Source: BD2-11 sp965115885
GTDB lineage: Bacteria; Gemmatimonadota; Gemmatimonadetes; Longimicrobiales; Gaopeijiaceae
Assembly: GCA_965115885.1 (NCBI GenBank)
Contig: OZ220479.1
Span: 2,294,001 to 2,358,000, forward strand
Length of the DNA: 64,000 bases
Direction of reading: 5' to 3'
The translations under genes and the position numbers were made by a program. A model generated the notes under the pieces. The model searched no databases, was not told where the DNA came from, and was given only the letters and a program-made list of their open reading frames with translations. How positions within the stretch are numbered: position 1 is the stretch's first letter; each line of letters begins with the position of its first letter. This document shows, in pieces, positions 26,868 through 35,674 of the stretch.

Positions 26868-28358
26868 ATGAGCAGGATCACGCGCAGGAAATTCGTATCC
26901 GGGAGCGCCGCCCTGGCCATGGGCGCGACGGTGGTCCCGCGCCGCGTGCTGGGCGGCGCCGGACGCCGGGCGCCCAGCGACACCCTCGCGATCGCCGTCG
27001 TGGGCGCGGGCGGGATGGGCACCGAGAACGCCCAGGAGCTCGGCGGCGAACGCATCGTCGCGGTGTGCGACGTCGACCACCGGCTGGTCGAGAGGAAGGT
27101 CGAGGAACGATCGGTCGACGAGAACGGGAAGGCGCGCGAGTCCGGGGTGCGGTGGAAGGAGCAGTACGCGGCGGCGCGCAAATACACCGACTTCCGGGTC
27201 ATGCTGGAGCGGGAGAAGGACGGAATCGACGCGGTGCTGGTCGCCACCCCCGACCACACCCACGCGGTCGTCGCCGGGGCGGCCATGCGGGCGGGCAAGC
27301 ACGTCTACGTGCAGAAGCCCCTGACTTGGTCGGTGCACGAGGCGCGCGCGCTGGCCGACTTGGCGACCTCCAGCGGGGTGGTCACCCAGATGGGCAACCA
27401 GGGCCGCTCCAACGACGACGCCCGGCGCGTCGTCGAGTGGATCCGGGCCGGCGTGATCGGAACGGTGCGCGAGGTGCACGTGTGGACCGATCGGCCGATC
27501 TGGATGCAGGGCCTGCCGCGCCCGGCGCCCCTGCCCGACGACGCCAGCCTGACCGATCCCGACCGCTCGTGGTGGCCCGGATCGGCCCGGGAGGCGGTCG
27601 CGGCCGGTCTGTGGGCCGACTTCGGGGTGCCCGAGCACCTCGACTGGGACCTGTTCCTGGGTCCGGTCGCGCGCGAGGTGCCCTACCACCCGATGTACCA
27701 TCCCTTCCACTGGCGCGGATGGGTCGACTTCGGGGTGGGAGCGCTGGGCGACATGGGGGCGCACCTGATCGACCACCCGTTCTGGGCGCTCGACCTCGGA
27801 CTTCCGCTCGCGATCGAGGCGACCTCGACTCCCTGGGGCGGGCCCGAGGAGGACCCGGCGTCGTATCCGGTCGCCACCAAGGTGCACTACGAGTTCGGGC
27901 GGCGCGGCATCCTGCCCCCCGTCGACCTGCACTGGTACGACGGCGGGCTGATGCCCCGGCGGCATCCATGGCTCCCGGAGGAGCTGCCGCTGGAGCGCGA
28001 GGGCGGCGTGCTCTTCGTGGGCGAGCGCGGGCTGTTGTTGCACGAGACCTACGGGCGCAACCCGAAGGTCTATCCGGAGGAGCTGCAGGAGGAGGCCGAC
28101 GCGGTGCCGCGGACTTGGCCGCGCATCGAGGAGAGCCACGAGATGAACTGGGCCAACGCCTGCAAGGGCGTCGGCGAGGCGACCTCCCCGTTCTCCTACG
28201 CGGCGCCGCTCACCGAAACCATGTTGCTGGGGCTGGTCGCGTTGCGCGCGGGCCGGGGGGAGCGCATCGAGTACGACGGCGCCCGCATGCGCGTGACCAA
28301 CCACGAGGAGGCCAACCGGCACCTCGTGCGCGAGTACCGGGAGGGATGGTCGATCTGA
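26868..28358 (+). CDS. Tat-exported Gfo/Idh/MocA oxidoreductase
   Basis: A 496-residue NAD(P)-dependent sugar oxidoreductase. It starts with a twin-arginine signal (ITRRKFVSGSAALAMGA), then the Rossmann motif AVVGAGGMG at about 43-51, AVLVATPDHTHAVV, and HVYVQKPLTWSVHEA with the catalytic Lys-Pro pair of the family. GDMGAHLIDHPFWAL corresponds to the substrate-domain histidine region. ATG 26868 is chosen because it precedes the RR motif directly and has GGAGG about ten bases upstream. It is the first gene of a plus-strand carbohydrate locus, 130 bp before the DUF1080 gene. Relatives act on 3-keto sugars or cyclitols; the exact substrate is unknown. Confidence 0.92.
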   Translation: MSRITRRKFVSGSAALAMGATVVPRRVLGGAGRRAPSDTLAIAVVGAGGMGTENAQELGGERIVAVCDVDHRLVERKVEERSVDENGKARESGVRWKEQYAAARKYTDFRVMLEREKDGIDAVLVATPDHTHAVVAGAAMRAGKHVYVQKPLTWSVHEARALADLATSSGVVTQMGNQGRSNDDARRVVEWIRAGVIGTVREVHVWTDRPIWMQGLPRPAPLPDDASLTDPDRSWWPGSAREAVAAGLWADFGVPEHLDWDLFLGPVAREVPYHPMYHPFHWRGWVDFGVGALGDMGAHLIDHPFWALDLGLPLAIEATSTPWGGPEEDPASYPVATKVHYEFGRRGILPPVDLHWYDGGLMPRRHPWLPEELPLEREGGVLFVGERGLLLHETYGRNPKVYPEELQEEADAVPRTWPRIEESHEMNWANACKGVGEATSPFSYAAPLTETMLLGLVALRAGRGERIEYDGARMRVTNHEEANRHLVREYREGWSI

Positions 28359-28488
28359 CGGAGGCCGCGCCCGGGAGCCGGGGGCTTTGGCGCACCTCGG
28401 CGGGTCGCGTTAATTTTCGCGCCCTCCCGCGCCGCGGCCGGATCCCGGGGAGGGGACGCGAGACGAGGGCTTGGCGCAGGAGCGCGCG

Positions 28489-29256
28489 ATGAACGGGTGT
28501 CCCGCAGACCTTCGTCCCTCCTTCGGGACCCGCCGTCCGTTGCGCGCGGCCCGCCGCGCGCCGGCGCCCGTCGTCGGAATCCTGTTCGCGCTGGCGGCCG
28601 CCTCGCCGTCGCGCTCCGCCGCCCAGGAGCCGAACGCGCTCGACGCCGCCGAGCGGGAGGCGGGATGGCGGCTGCTTTTCGACGGACGCTCGCTCGACGG
28701 CTGGCGCCGCTACGACGGCGGGCCCATGACGGGAGGCTGGGTCGTGGAGGACGGGACGCTCGCGCACGTGCGGGGCGGGCGCTCCATCGTCACCGACGAC
28801 CTCTTCGGGAACTTCGAGCTGACGCTCGAATGGAAGGTCGAGCCGGGCGGGAATTCGGGCGTCTTCTACCGCGCCGCGCCGGGGTCGGAGGAGATCTTCC
28901 ACAGCGCGCCCGAGTTTCAGGTGCTGGACGACGCGGGGCACGCCGACGGCCGAAGTCCGCTCACCAGCGCCGGCGCCAACTACGGGCTCCACGGCGTGCC
29001 GCCGGGGGCCGCGCGCCCCGCCGGGGAGTGGAACCGGGCCCGGATCCTGGTGCGGGACGCGCACGTCGAGCACTGGCTGAACGGCGTCAAGGTGGTGGAG
29101 TACGAGCTGGGCAGCGACGAATGGAAAGCGAAGGTGGCGGCGAGCAAGTTCGCCGAGTGGCCCGCCTACGGGCAGGCGGCGCGCGGGCACGTCGGCCTCC
29201 AGGATCACGGCGACCGGGTCTGGTTCCGCAACGTCAAGGTGCGGGAGATTCGATGA
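28489..29256 (+). CDS. DUF1080 (3-keto-glycoside hydrolase/lyase-type) protein
   Basis: A 255-residue exported protein. After a signal peptide ending near SRSAAQEP it has the DUF1080 jelly-roll: WRLLFDGRSLDGWRRYDG, GGWVVEDGTLAHV, FELTLEWKVEPGGNSGVFYRA, EFQVLDDAGHAD, and HVGLQDHGDRVWFRNVKVREI. Members of this family have been shown to cleave 3-keto-glycosides. ATG 28489 has AGGAG six bases upstream; a TTG at 28471 is less likely. Its stop overlaps the next gene's start (ATGA), so it is coupled to the isomerase. Confidence 0.93.
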   Translation: MNGCPADLRPSFGTRRPLRAARRAPAPVVGILFALAAASPSRSAAQEPNALDAAEREAGWRLLFDGRSLDGWRRYDGGPMTGGWVVEDGTLAHVRGGRSIVTDDLFGNFELTLEWKVEPGGNSGVFYRAAPGSEEIFHSAPEFQVLDDAGHADGRSPLTSAGANYGLHGVPPGAARPAGEWNRARILVRDAHVEHWLNGVKVVEYELGSDEWKAKVAASKFAEWPAYGQAARGHVGLQDHGDRVWFRNVKVREIR

Positions 29257-30287
29257 GCGGGGCTCCGGGCGCCGACGCCGCGCGCGAACGCGGGCCGGAG
29301 CGGCGCGCGACCCGCGCTCTCGACCGGCGGAGCTTTCTGGGGGCGCTGCCCGGGGCGGTCGCGGCGATGGGCGGACTTCCGGGGCCGGGCCGGACGCGGG
29401 CCTGGCCGGCGGCCGAAAGGCTCGGGACGGCCGACGCCGACGAGGCCGACCGCCGGAGACCGGCGGCGCGCGGGCCCGACGCGAGCGGCGACCCTTTTCC
29501 CGCACCCGACGCCATCGGGGTCCAGCTCTACACGGTGCGCGCCGCGATGGCGGGCGACCCGGACGGCACCCTCGCCGCCCTCGCGGAGATCGGCTACGAG
29601 GAGGTCGAGCTGGCGGGGCTCCACGGGATGTCGGTGCGCGGAATGAAGGACCGGCTGGACGCGGCGGGGCTGGCGGCCACGTCCAGTCACCAGTCCCTGG
29701 AGGAGGTGCGGGGCGACTGGGCGGCGACCCTGGAGGCCGCCGCCCGGCTGGACCAGCGGCTGGTGGTGGTACCCTCCATCCCGGTCGCCGAGCGCGGCGG
29801 GGAGGCGCTGCGGCGGATCGCCGACGACTTCAACCGGGCGGGAGAGGCCGCCCGCGCCGCCGGCCTCCGCTTCGGCTACCACAACCACGACTGGGAGATG
29901 CGCCCGGGCGCGGACGGGGCGCGCGCCATCGACCTGCTGCTCGACCGCACCGACCCGGACGCGGTCGACTGGCAGATGGACGTCTTCTGGACGGTGCACG
30001 GGGGCGCCGACCCCATCGCCGAGCTGGAGAAGCGCGCGGGCCGCGTGACCAGCGTCCACGCGAAGGACCGCACCGCCGACGGCGAGATGGCGGACGTGGG
30101 CGCGGGGGCGATCGACTTCCGGTCGATCCTGGCGCGCGCCGGAGCGCAGGGGCTGGCCCACCGGTACGTGGAGCACGACGAGCCCGCCGACCCGATGGCG
30201 AGCGTCCGCGCCAGCTACCGGGCGCTCCGGGCCATCGCGTCCGCGCCCCGGAGCGGCGAGGGCGGCGCGCCCCGTTCGAAGCGATGA
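29253..30287 (+). CDS. Tat-exported sugar phosphate isomerase/epimerase (TIM barrel)
   Basis: A 344-residue protein with an unusually long arginine-rich n-region before a twin-arginine motif (LDRRSFLGALPGAVAAM), then a xylose-isomerase-like TIM barrel. Motifs: IGVQLYTVR, IGYEEVELAGLHG, FGYHNHDWEM, DWQMDVFWTVHGG, VTSVHAKDRT and YVEHDEPADP, giving the His/Asp/Glu metal ligands of the family. It probably isomerises or epimerises a keto-sugar in the periplasm. It overlaps both neighbours by four bases (ATGA), so it forms a tight unit with DUF1080 and the GMC enzyme. Confidence 0.9.
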   Translation: MSGAPGADAARERGPERRATRALDRRSFLGALPGAVAAMGGLPGPGRTRAWPAAERLGTADADEADRRRPAARGPDASGDPFPAPDAIGVQLYTVRAAMAGDPDGTLAALAEIGYEEVELAGLHGMSVRGMKDRLDAAGLAATSSHQSLEEVRGDWAATLEAAARLDQRLVVVPSIPVAERGGEALRRIADDFNRAGEAARAAGLRFGYHNHDWEMRPGADGARAIDLLLDRTDPDAVDWQMDVFWTVHGGADPIAELEKRAGRVTSVHAKDRTADGEMADVGAGAIDFRSILARAGAQGLAHRYVEHDEPADPMASVRASYRALRAIASAPRSGEGGAPRSKR

Positions 30288-32065
30288 GCCCGCGCGCCCG
30301 GGAACTCTGGGACGCCGTCGTCGTCGGCTCGGGGGCGGGCGGCGGCATGAGCGCCTACGTGCTCGCCTGCTCGGGGCTCCGGGTGCTCGTGCTCGAAGCG
30401 GGCCGGCACTACGACCCGGTCGCCGAGACGCCCATGTTCCACCTCCCGCGCGACGCTCCGTTGCGCGGAGCCGGCACCCGCCACAAACCGTTCGGCTTCT
30501 ACGACGCGACCGTCGACGGGGGCTGGGAAGTTCCGGGCGAACCCTACTCCAACGCCGAGGGCACCGACTTCCGCTGGTGGCGCGCGCGCATGCTGGGCGG
30601 GCGCACCAACCACTGGGGCCGCATCTCCCTGCGCATGGGCGAGTACGACTTCAAGCCCCGCTCCCGCGACGGCCTGGGCTTCGACTGGCCGATCTCCTAC
30701 GAGGATCTCGCGCCCTACTACGACAAGACCGAGGCCCTGATCGGCGTCTACGGCTCGAACGAAGGGCTCGAGAACACGCCCGACTCCTCTCCGGGCGTGC
30801 TTCTTCCGCCCCCGGCGCCGCGCGCCGAGGAGCTGCTGACCCGGCACCATTGCCGCGATCTGGGCATCCCGGTCGTCCCCGCCCATCTCGCCATCCTGAC
30901 GCGGCGCCTGGACGCCGCCCGCATCGCGCGCGCCCTGTGGCCCCGGAACCCGCTCGCGCGGCGGGTCACCGAGGAATCCATGGCGGCGCGCGCGGCGTGC
31001 TTCTACGCCACCCCCTGCGGCCGAGGTTGCTCCGTCAAGGCCAACTTCCAGACCCCGACCGTGTTGCTCCCTCCCGCCCTGGCCACCGGCAACCTGCGCG
31101 TCGTCACCGACGCCATGGTGCGCGAGGTCACGGTCGACGCGCGCGGACGGGCCACCGGAGTGCACTACGTCGACAGGAACACGCGTCTGGACGAGCACGT
31201 CCGCGCCCGCGTGGTGGTGCTCGCGGCCAGCGCCTGCGAATCGGCGCGCATCCTCCTCAACTCGAAGAGCTCGCTCCACCCGGACGGGCTGGGCAACGGC
31301 AGCGGTCGGGTCGGCAAGTACGTCATGGACACCGTCGGCGCGGGCGTCGGCGGCCAGATCCCCGCGCTCGAGAACATGCCGGCGCACAACGCGGACGGCG
31401 CCTCGGCGATGCATCTGTACATGCCCTGGTGGCGCTACCGGGATCAGGCGCGCGGCCGGCTCGACTTCGCGCGCGGGTACCACGTCGAGTTCGGCGGAGG
31501 ACGGCGCATGCCCGGCTTCGGCTTCATGGGCGGGCTCGCGGGGCTCGACGGGGGCAGCTACGGGCAGCGGCTCAAGGACGACTGCCGCCGCTACTACGGC
31601 TCCTTTCTCTGGTTCGACGGACGCGGCGAGATGATCCCCAACGAGGATTCCTACTGCGAAATCGATCCCGCAGGCGTCGACCGCTGGGGCATCCCGACCC
31701 TCAGGTTCCACTGGAAGTGGTCCTCGCACGAGCTGAACCAAGCCCGGCACATGCAACGCACCTTCGCCGACATCGTCCAAGCGATGGGCGGCCGGGTGAC
31801 GAGCGAGGTCCACGACGACGGAGCGCGCGCGATCGCCGCGCCCGGCGCGATCATCCACGAAGTGGGCGGCGCGATGATGGGCGACGATCCGGACACGTCG
31901 GTGCTGAACTCGTTCTGCCAGTCTTGGGAGGTCGACAATCTGTTCGTGACCGACGGCGGCTGCTTCGTGTCGAACGCGGACAAGAACCCCACTCTTTCGA
32001 TTCTGGCGCTGGCGTGGCGCACGTCGGACTACATCGTGGAACAGCTGCGCACCCGAAGCCTGTGA
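30284..32065 (+). CDS. GMC-family FAD oxidoreductase
   Basis: A 593-residue flavoenzyme. The dinucleotide site is DAVVVGSGAGGGMSAYVLA at residues 10-28 with VLVLEAGRHY after it; the C-terminal domain ends with HEVGGAMMGDDP, NLFVTDGGCF and NADKNPTLSILALAWR, the positions of the catalytic His/Asn pair. It belongs to the gluconate-2-dehydrogenase-like branch, whose members oxidise sugars (for example at C3 of glycosides) and pass electrons to a partner subunit and cytochrome. The partner is the next gene. It has no signal peptide of its own and may be carried out with the Tat-exported subunit. Confidence 0.93.
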   Translation: MSPRARELWDAVVVGSGAGGGMSAYVLACSGLRVLVLEAGRHYDPVAETPMFHLPRDAPLRGAGTRHKPFGFYDATVDGGWEVPGEPYSNAEGTDFRWWRARMLGGRTNHWGRISLRMGEYDFKPRSRDGLGFDWPISYEDLAPYYDKTEALIGVYGSNEGLENTPDSSPGVLLPPPAPRAEELLTRHHCRDLGIPVVPAHLAILTRRLDAARIARALWPRNPLARRVTEESMAARAACFYATPCGRGCSVKANFQTPTVLLPPALATGNLRVVTDAMVREVTVDARGRATGVHYVDRNTRLDEHVRARVVVLAASACESARILLNSKSSLHPDGLGNGSGRVGKYVMDTVGAGVGGQIPALENMPAHNADGASAMHLYMPWWRYRDQARGRLDFARGYHVEFGGGRRMPGFGFMGGLAGLDGGSYGQRLKDDCRRYYGSFLWFDGRGEMIPNEDSYCEIDPAGVDRWGIPTLRFHWKWSSHELNQARHMQRTFADIVQAMGGRVTSEVHDDGARAIAAPGAIIHEVGGAMMGDDPDTSVLNSFCQSWEVDNLFVTDGGCFVSNADKNPTLSILALAWRTSDYIVEQLRTRSL

Positions 32066-32082
32066 GGAGCGAGGAGCGGACC

Positions 32083-32910
32083 GTGGACCCGGTGGGCGGA
32101 ACCGACGAAGAGCGCGGCCCGGGGCGGGCCCGGAGCGGGCGGGCGTTGCCGGTGGCGCCCGCGTCCGGCGCGGGGCCGGAAGGCGACCCGGCCCGTTCTC
32201 CGCCGACGGACGCGCGCGGCATGGACCGCCGCCACGCCCTCAAGGTGATGGCGCTGGCCGCCGCCGCGCCCGGTCTCGCGTCGTGCGCTCCCGGCTCCGA
32301 CGGCGAGGGCGGCGCCGCGGACGCGACCGGAAGGCCGGTCGGCGCGGGGTCCGGCCCGACGACCAACCCCCACGCCCGCGGCGACCTCTGGGATCCGGAT
32401 CTCCTCTCCCCCGCGGTGCCCTGGGAGCGGCAGCTCGATCCCGACGAGCTCGAGTCGCTGGCCGCGCTCTGCGACGCGATCCTCCCGGCCGACGACCGTT
32501 CCCCCTCCGCGAGCGCGGTGGGCGCGCACGACTTCATCGACGAGTGGGCGAGCGCGCCCTACGAGGCCATGCGGGAGGGCGGCGCGCTGATCCGGGGCGG
32601 GCTGGCGTGGCTCGACCGCGAGGCGCACGCCCGCTTCGGCGACGGCGCCGCCCCGTCGAGCGTGCGCTTCCGGGACCTCGAGCCCGCGCAGCGGGACGCC
32701 ATCTGCGACGACATCCGCGACCCGCGGCGGGCGGAGGGCGGCCGGTTCGAGGCCCCGTCCCTCTTCTTCGACCGGGTGCGCTACCTGACGCTGACCGCCT
32801 TCTGGACCACGGCCGAGGGCATGGACGATCTCGGCTACGTCGGCAACGTGCCGCTCGCCCGCTGGGACCCGCCGCCGCCCGAAGTCCTTCGCCACATCGG
32901 GCTGGGCTGA
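32083..32910 (+). CDS. Gluconate 2-dehydrogenase subunit 3 family protein
   Basis: A 275-residue small subunit for the preceding GMC enzyme. The GTG at 32083 has GAGGAG seven bases upstream and gives a 46-residue n-region before a Tat signal (MDRRHALKVMALAAAAPGLASC); ATG 32221 inside it is an alternative start (229 aa). The Cys after GLAS could be lipidated. The mature part shows the family pattern ALCDAILPADDRSPSA, HDFIDEWASAPYE, FRDLEPAQRDAICDDI and FFDRVRYLTLTAFWTT ... GYVGNVPL. The likely role is to escort and anchor the FAD subunit. No cytochrome subunit is found nearby. Confidence 0.9.
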   Translation: MDPVGGTDEERGPGRARSGRALPVAPASGAGPEGDPARSPPTDARGMDRRHALKVMALAAAAPGLASCAPGSDGEGGAADATGRPVGAGSGPTTNPHARGDLWDPDLLSPAVPWERQLDPDELESLAALCDAILPADDRSPSASAVGAHDFIDEWASAPYEAMREGGALIRGGLAWLDREAHARFGDGAAPSSVRFRDLEPAQRDAICDDIRDPRRAEGGRFEAPSLFFDRVRYLTLTAFWTTAEGMDDLGYVGNVPLARWDPPPPEVLRHIGLG

Positions 32911-32939
32911 CCGGCCCGCACCGATTCGAGGATCCCGCC

Positions 32940-34427
32940 ATGGCTCCGCCCGACGCCCACCCGCCGCCGGACGCCGCGCGCCTCTTCCGGGGCAGCTGCG
33001 TCGCCCTCGTCGCCACTTCGGTCGCCTTCGCGACGGTGGGCGCCGTCATGCTCGACCTGAAGAACGAGTTCGTGCTCACCAACGAGCAGGTGGGCTGGAT
33101 CGGAGGGGCGGCGCTGTGGGGCTTCGCGCTTTCGCAGGCGGTCTTCGCGCCGCTGGCCGACACGCTGGGCTTCCGCGCCCTCCTGCGCACGGCGTTCGCG
33201 GCGCACCTTCTCGGCACCCTCGCGCTGACGCTCGGAGAGAGCTTCGCGCACCTCTTCGCCGGGGCGTTGATCGTCGCCATGGGGAACGGGCTGGTGGAGG
33301 CCGCGTGCAACCCGCTGGTGGCGACGCTCCATCCGGACGACAAGACCGTGAAGCTGAACAACTTCCACGTCTGGTTCCCGGGCGGGATCGTGCTGGGCGG
33401 ACTGGCCGCGTACGGCCTCGACCGGCTGGCGGCCGCGAGCGCGGGGCTCGAGATCCTGGGGGAGTGGCGGGTGAAGGTCGCGCTGATCGCCGTCCCGACC
33501 CTGATCTACGGCCACATGCTCCTGCGGGAGCGGTTCCCGCCCACGGAGGGGGTGCGGGCGGGCGTCTCGGTGGGGGAGACGTTCCGCGCCGCCCTCGCCA
33601 CGCCGTTCATGTTGCTCATGCTGTTCGCGATGGCGATGACCGCGTCCATCGAGATCGGACCCACCCGCTGGGTCCCGGCGGTGCTGGAGGCGGGCGGCGT
33701 TCCCGGCATCCTGGTGCTGGTGTGGATCAACGGCCTCATGGCGGTGCTGCGCCACCGGGCCGGTGCGGTCGTGCACCGGCTCTCGCCCCCGGGCGTGCTG
33801 CTGGGGTCGGCGGCCCTGACCGGGGTCGGGCTACTCGCCTTCAGCGCCGCGGACGGCACGGCGGCGGTCTTCCTCACCGCGACGGTCTACGCGGTGGGCA
33901 TCTGCTACATCTGGCCCACCATGCTGGGCGTGGTCTCGGAGCGGGTGCCGAAAAGCGGCGCGCTGGGGCTCGGGCTGATGGGGGCGGTGGGGATGGCGGT
34001 CACCGGGCTGGTGACCGCGCCCCAGATGGGCCGCATCGCTGACGCGTACGCGCACGACCGGCTTCCGGCGGAGGAGGTGGCGGCGCTCCTGGAACGCGCC
34101 GACGGCGAACTGTCCGGGGTGGCGGGACCCGACGCGAGCGCCGCCCGCGCGGCCGCCGCCGTCGTGGCGAACGAGCATCGGGCCACGGGCGTCCTGCCCT
34201 CCCCCGCCACCGCCAACGCGCTCCGGCAGATCGTCGACTCCGGGGCGGGCGAGGAGCTCGCCGGAGCCGCGCAGGAGATCCTGGGGCCGGCGGACAACTA
34301 CGGGGGACGCGTCTCGTTCCGCTACCTGGTGCCGCTGTGCGTCGTCCTGATCGCGATCTTCGGGGCGTTGCAGGCGCGCGCGCGCACGAGGGGCGGGTAC
34401 CGGGCGCGGCGCATCGCGGAGGGGTGA
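32940..34427 (+). CDS. MFS transporter
   Basis: A 495-residue membrane transporter with about twelve hydrophobic segments. The first half has GWIGGAALWGFALSQAVFAPLADTLGFRAL, the MFS motif-A region, and GNGLVEAACNPLVATLHPDDKTVKLNNFH, a sequence typical of fucose/sugar-type MFS carriers. Before the last helix there is a hydrophilic insert of about 90 residues, alanine-rich and longer than usual. Its place in the locus suggests uptake of the sugar or keto-sugar product. The ATG at 32940 is 29 bp after the subunit-3 gene. Confidence 0.9.
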   Translation: MAPPDAHPPPDAARLFRGSCVALVATSVAFATVGAVMLDLKNEFVLTNEQVGWIGGAALWGFALSQAVFAPLADTLGFRALLRTAFAAHLLGTLALTLGESFAHLFAGALIVAMGNGLVEAACNPLVATLHPDDKTVKLNNFHVWFPGGIVLGGLAAYGLDRLAAASAGLEILGEWRVKVALIAVPTLIYGHMLLRERFPPTEGVRAGVSVGETFRAALATPFMLLMLFAMAMTASIEIGPTRWVPAVLEAGGVPGILVLVWINGLMAVLRHRAGAVVHRLSPPGVLLGSAALTGVGLLAFSAADGTAAVFLTATVYAVGICYIWPTMLGVVSERVPKSGALGLGLMGAVGMAVTGLVTAPQMGRIADAYAHDRLPAEEVAALLERADGELSGVAGPDASAARAAAAVVANEHRATGVLPSPATANALRQIVDSGAGEELAGAAQEILGPADNYGGRVSFRYLVPLCVVLIAIFGALQARARTRGGYRARRIAEG

Positions 34428-34434
34428 GGGGGCC

Positions 34435-35571
34435 TTGACCCTTCGCTACGGCATGGTCGGAGGCGGGCCCGGCGCCTTCATCGGTCCGGTGCACCGCATG
34501 GCGGCCGCCCTCGACGGGGAATGGCGTCTGTGCTCCGGCGCGTTCTCCGCCGACGCGGCCAAGTCGCGGCGCGCGGGCGCCGCGCTGGGGCTGGCGGCGG
34601 AGCGCGTGCACGGGTCCTGGCGGGAGATGGCGCGCGCCGAGGCCGTCCTCCCGGAGGCGAAGCGCATCCACGCGGTGGTGATCGTCGTCCCGAACCATCT
34701 GCACCATCCGGTGGCGCGCGCGTTCCTGGAGCGAGGCGTCCACGTCGTCTGCGACAAGCCGCTGACGACGACCCCCGAGGAGGCCGACGACCTGTGCCGC
34801 CTGGCGGCGTCGACCGGTCTGGTCTTCGCGGTGACCTACGTCTACTCCGGCTACCCGCTGGTCAAGGAAGCGCGCGCGCGGGTGCGGAGCGGCGCCGTCG
34901 GCCGACTGCGCAAGGTCGTGGTCGAGTATTCGCAAGGATGGCTGGCGGAGCCGCTCGAGGTCCGGGGTCAGAAGCAGGCGGAGTGGAGAGCCGATCCCGA
35001 GCGCGGGGGACCGTCCGCGGTGCTGGGAGACATCGGCTCCCACGCGCACCACCTGCTCCGCTACGTCACCGGACTGGAGGTGCGGCGGCTGTTCGCCGAC
35101 CTGGGCACGGTGGTGCCGGGCCGCGCGGCGCACGACGACGCGGCCGTGCTGCTGGAGCTGGACGGAGGGGTTCGGGGCGTGCTGACGGCGTCCCAGATCG
35201 CCACCGGCGAGCGCAACCACCTGCGCCTGCGCGTCTACGGCAACGAAGGCGGGATCGACTGGAGCCAGGAGGAGCCGAACCGTCTGCGGCTCCTGCGGCC
35301 GGACGGATCCGTAGAGGTGCTGCACCGGGCCGCGGGCGCCGACGCGGCCGCCGCGGCCACCGCCACCCGCCTGCCGGGCGGCCACCCGGAGGGCTTCGTG
35401 GAAGCGTTCGCGAACCTCTACCGGGAGGCCGCCCGGGCCGTGCTGGACCGGGACCGCGCAGCCGACGTTCCCACCGTCCGCGACGGCGCCCGCGGCGTCC
35501 GCTTCGTCGACACCGCGCTCCGAAGCCACCGGACGGGCGCGTGGGTCGACGCCCGCTACGACCCGCCGTGA
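34435..35571 (+). CDS. Gfo/Idh/MocA oxidoreductase, cytoplasmic
   Basis: A 378-residue NAD(P)-dependent enzyme without a signal peptide. YGMVGGGPGAFIGPVHRMAA is the Rossmann motif, VVIVVPNHLHHPVA the second strand, and HVVCDKPLTTTPEEADDL contains the EKP-like Lys-Pro motif; GDIGSHAHHLLRYVTG gives the catalytic histidines. The start is TTG 34435, seven bases after the transporter stop; no ATG fits before the Rossmann motif. It is a paralogue class different from the Tat-exported oxidoreductase at 26868 and probably handles the imported sugar. Confidence 0.92.
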   Translation: MTLRYGMVGGGPGAFIGPVHRMAAALDGEWRLCSGAFSADAAKSRRAGAALGLAAERVHGSWREMARAEAVLPEAKRIHAVVIVVPNHLHHPVARAFLERGVHVVCDKPLTTTPEEADDLCRLAASTGLVFAVTYVYSGYPLVKEARARVRSGAVGRLRKVVVEYSQGWLAEPLEVRGQKQAEWRADPERGGPSAVLGDIGSHAHHLLRYVTGLEVRRLFADLGTVVPGRAAHDDAAVLLELDGGVRGVLTASQIATGERNHLRLRVYGNEGGIDWSQEEPNRLRLLRPDGSVEVLHRAAGADAAAAATATRLPGGHPEGFVEAFANLYREAARAVLDRDRAADVPTVRDGARGVRFVDTALRSHRTGAWVDARYDPP

Positions 35572-35674
35572 GCCGACCCCTTCCTCGCCGGAACCCGCGC
35601 CCGAACGCCGGAGCCGCCGCGCCGCGGCCCGCCCCTCGCAGAGACGCGTCCACGACCTCGAGAGAACGCCGACC

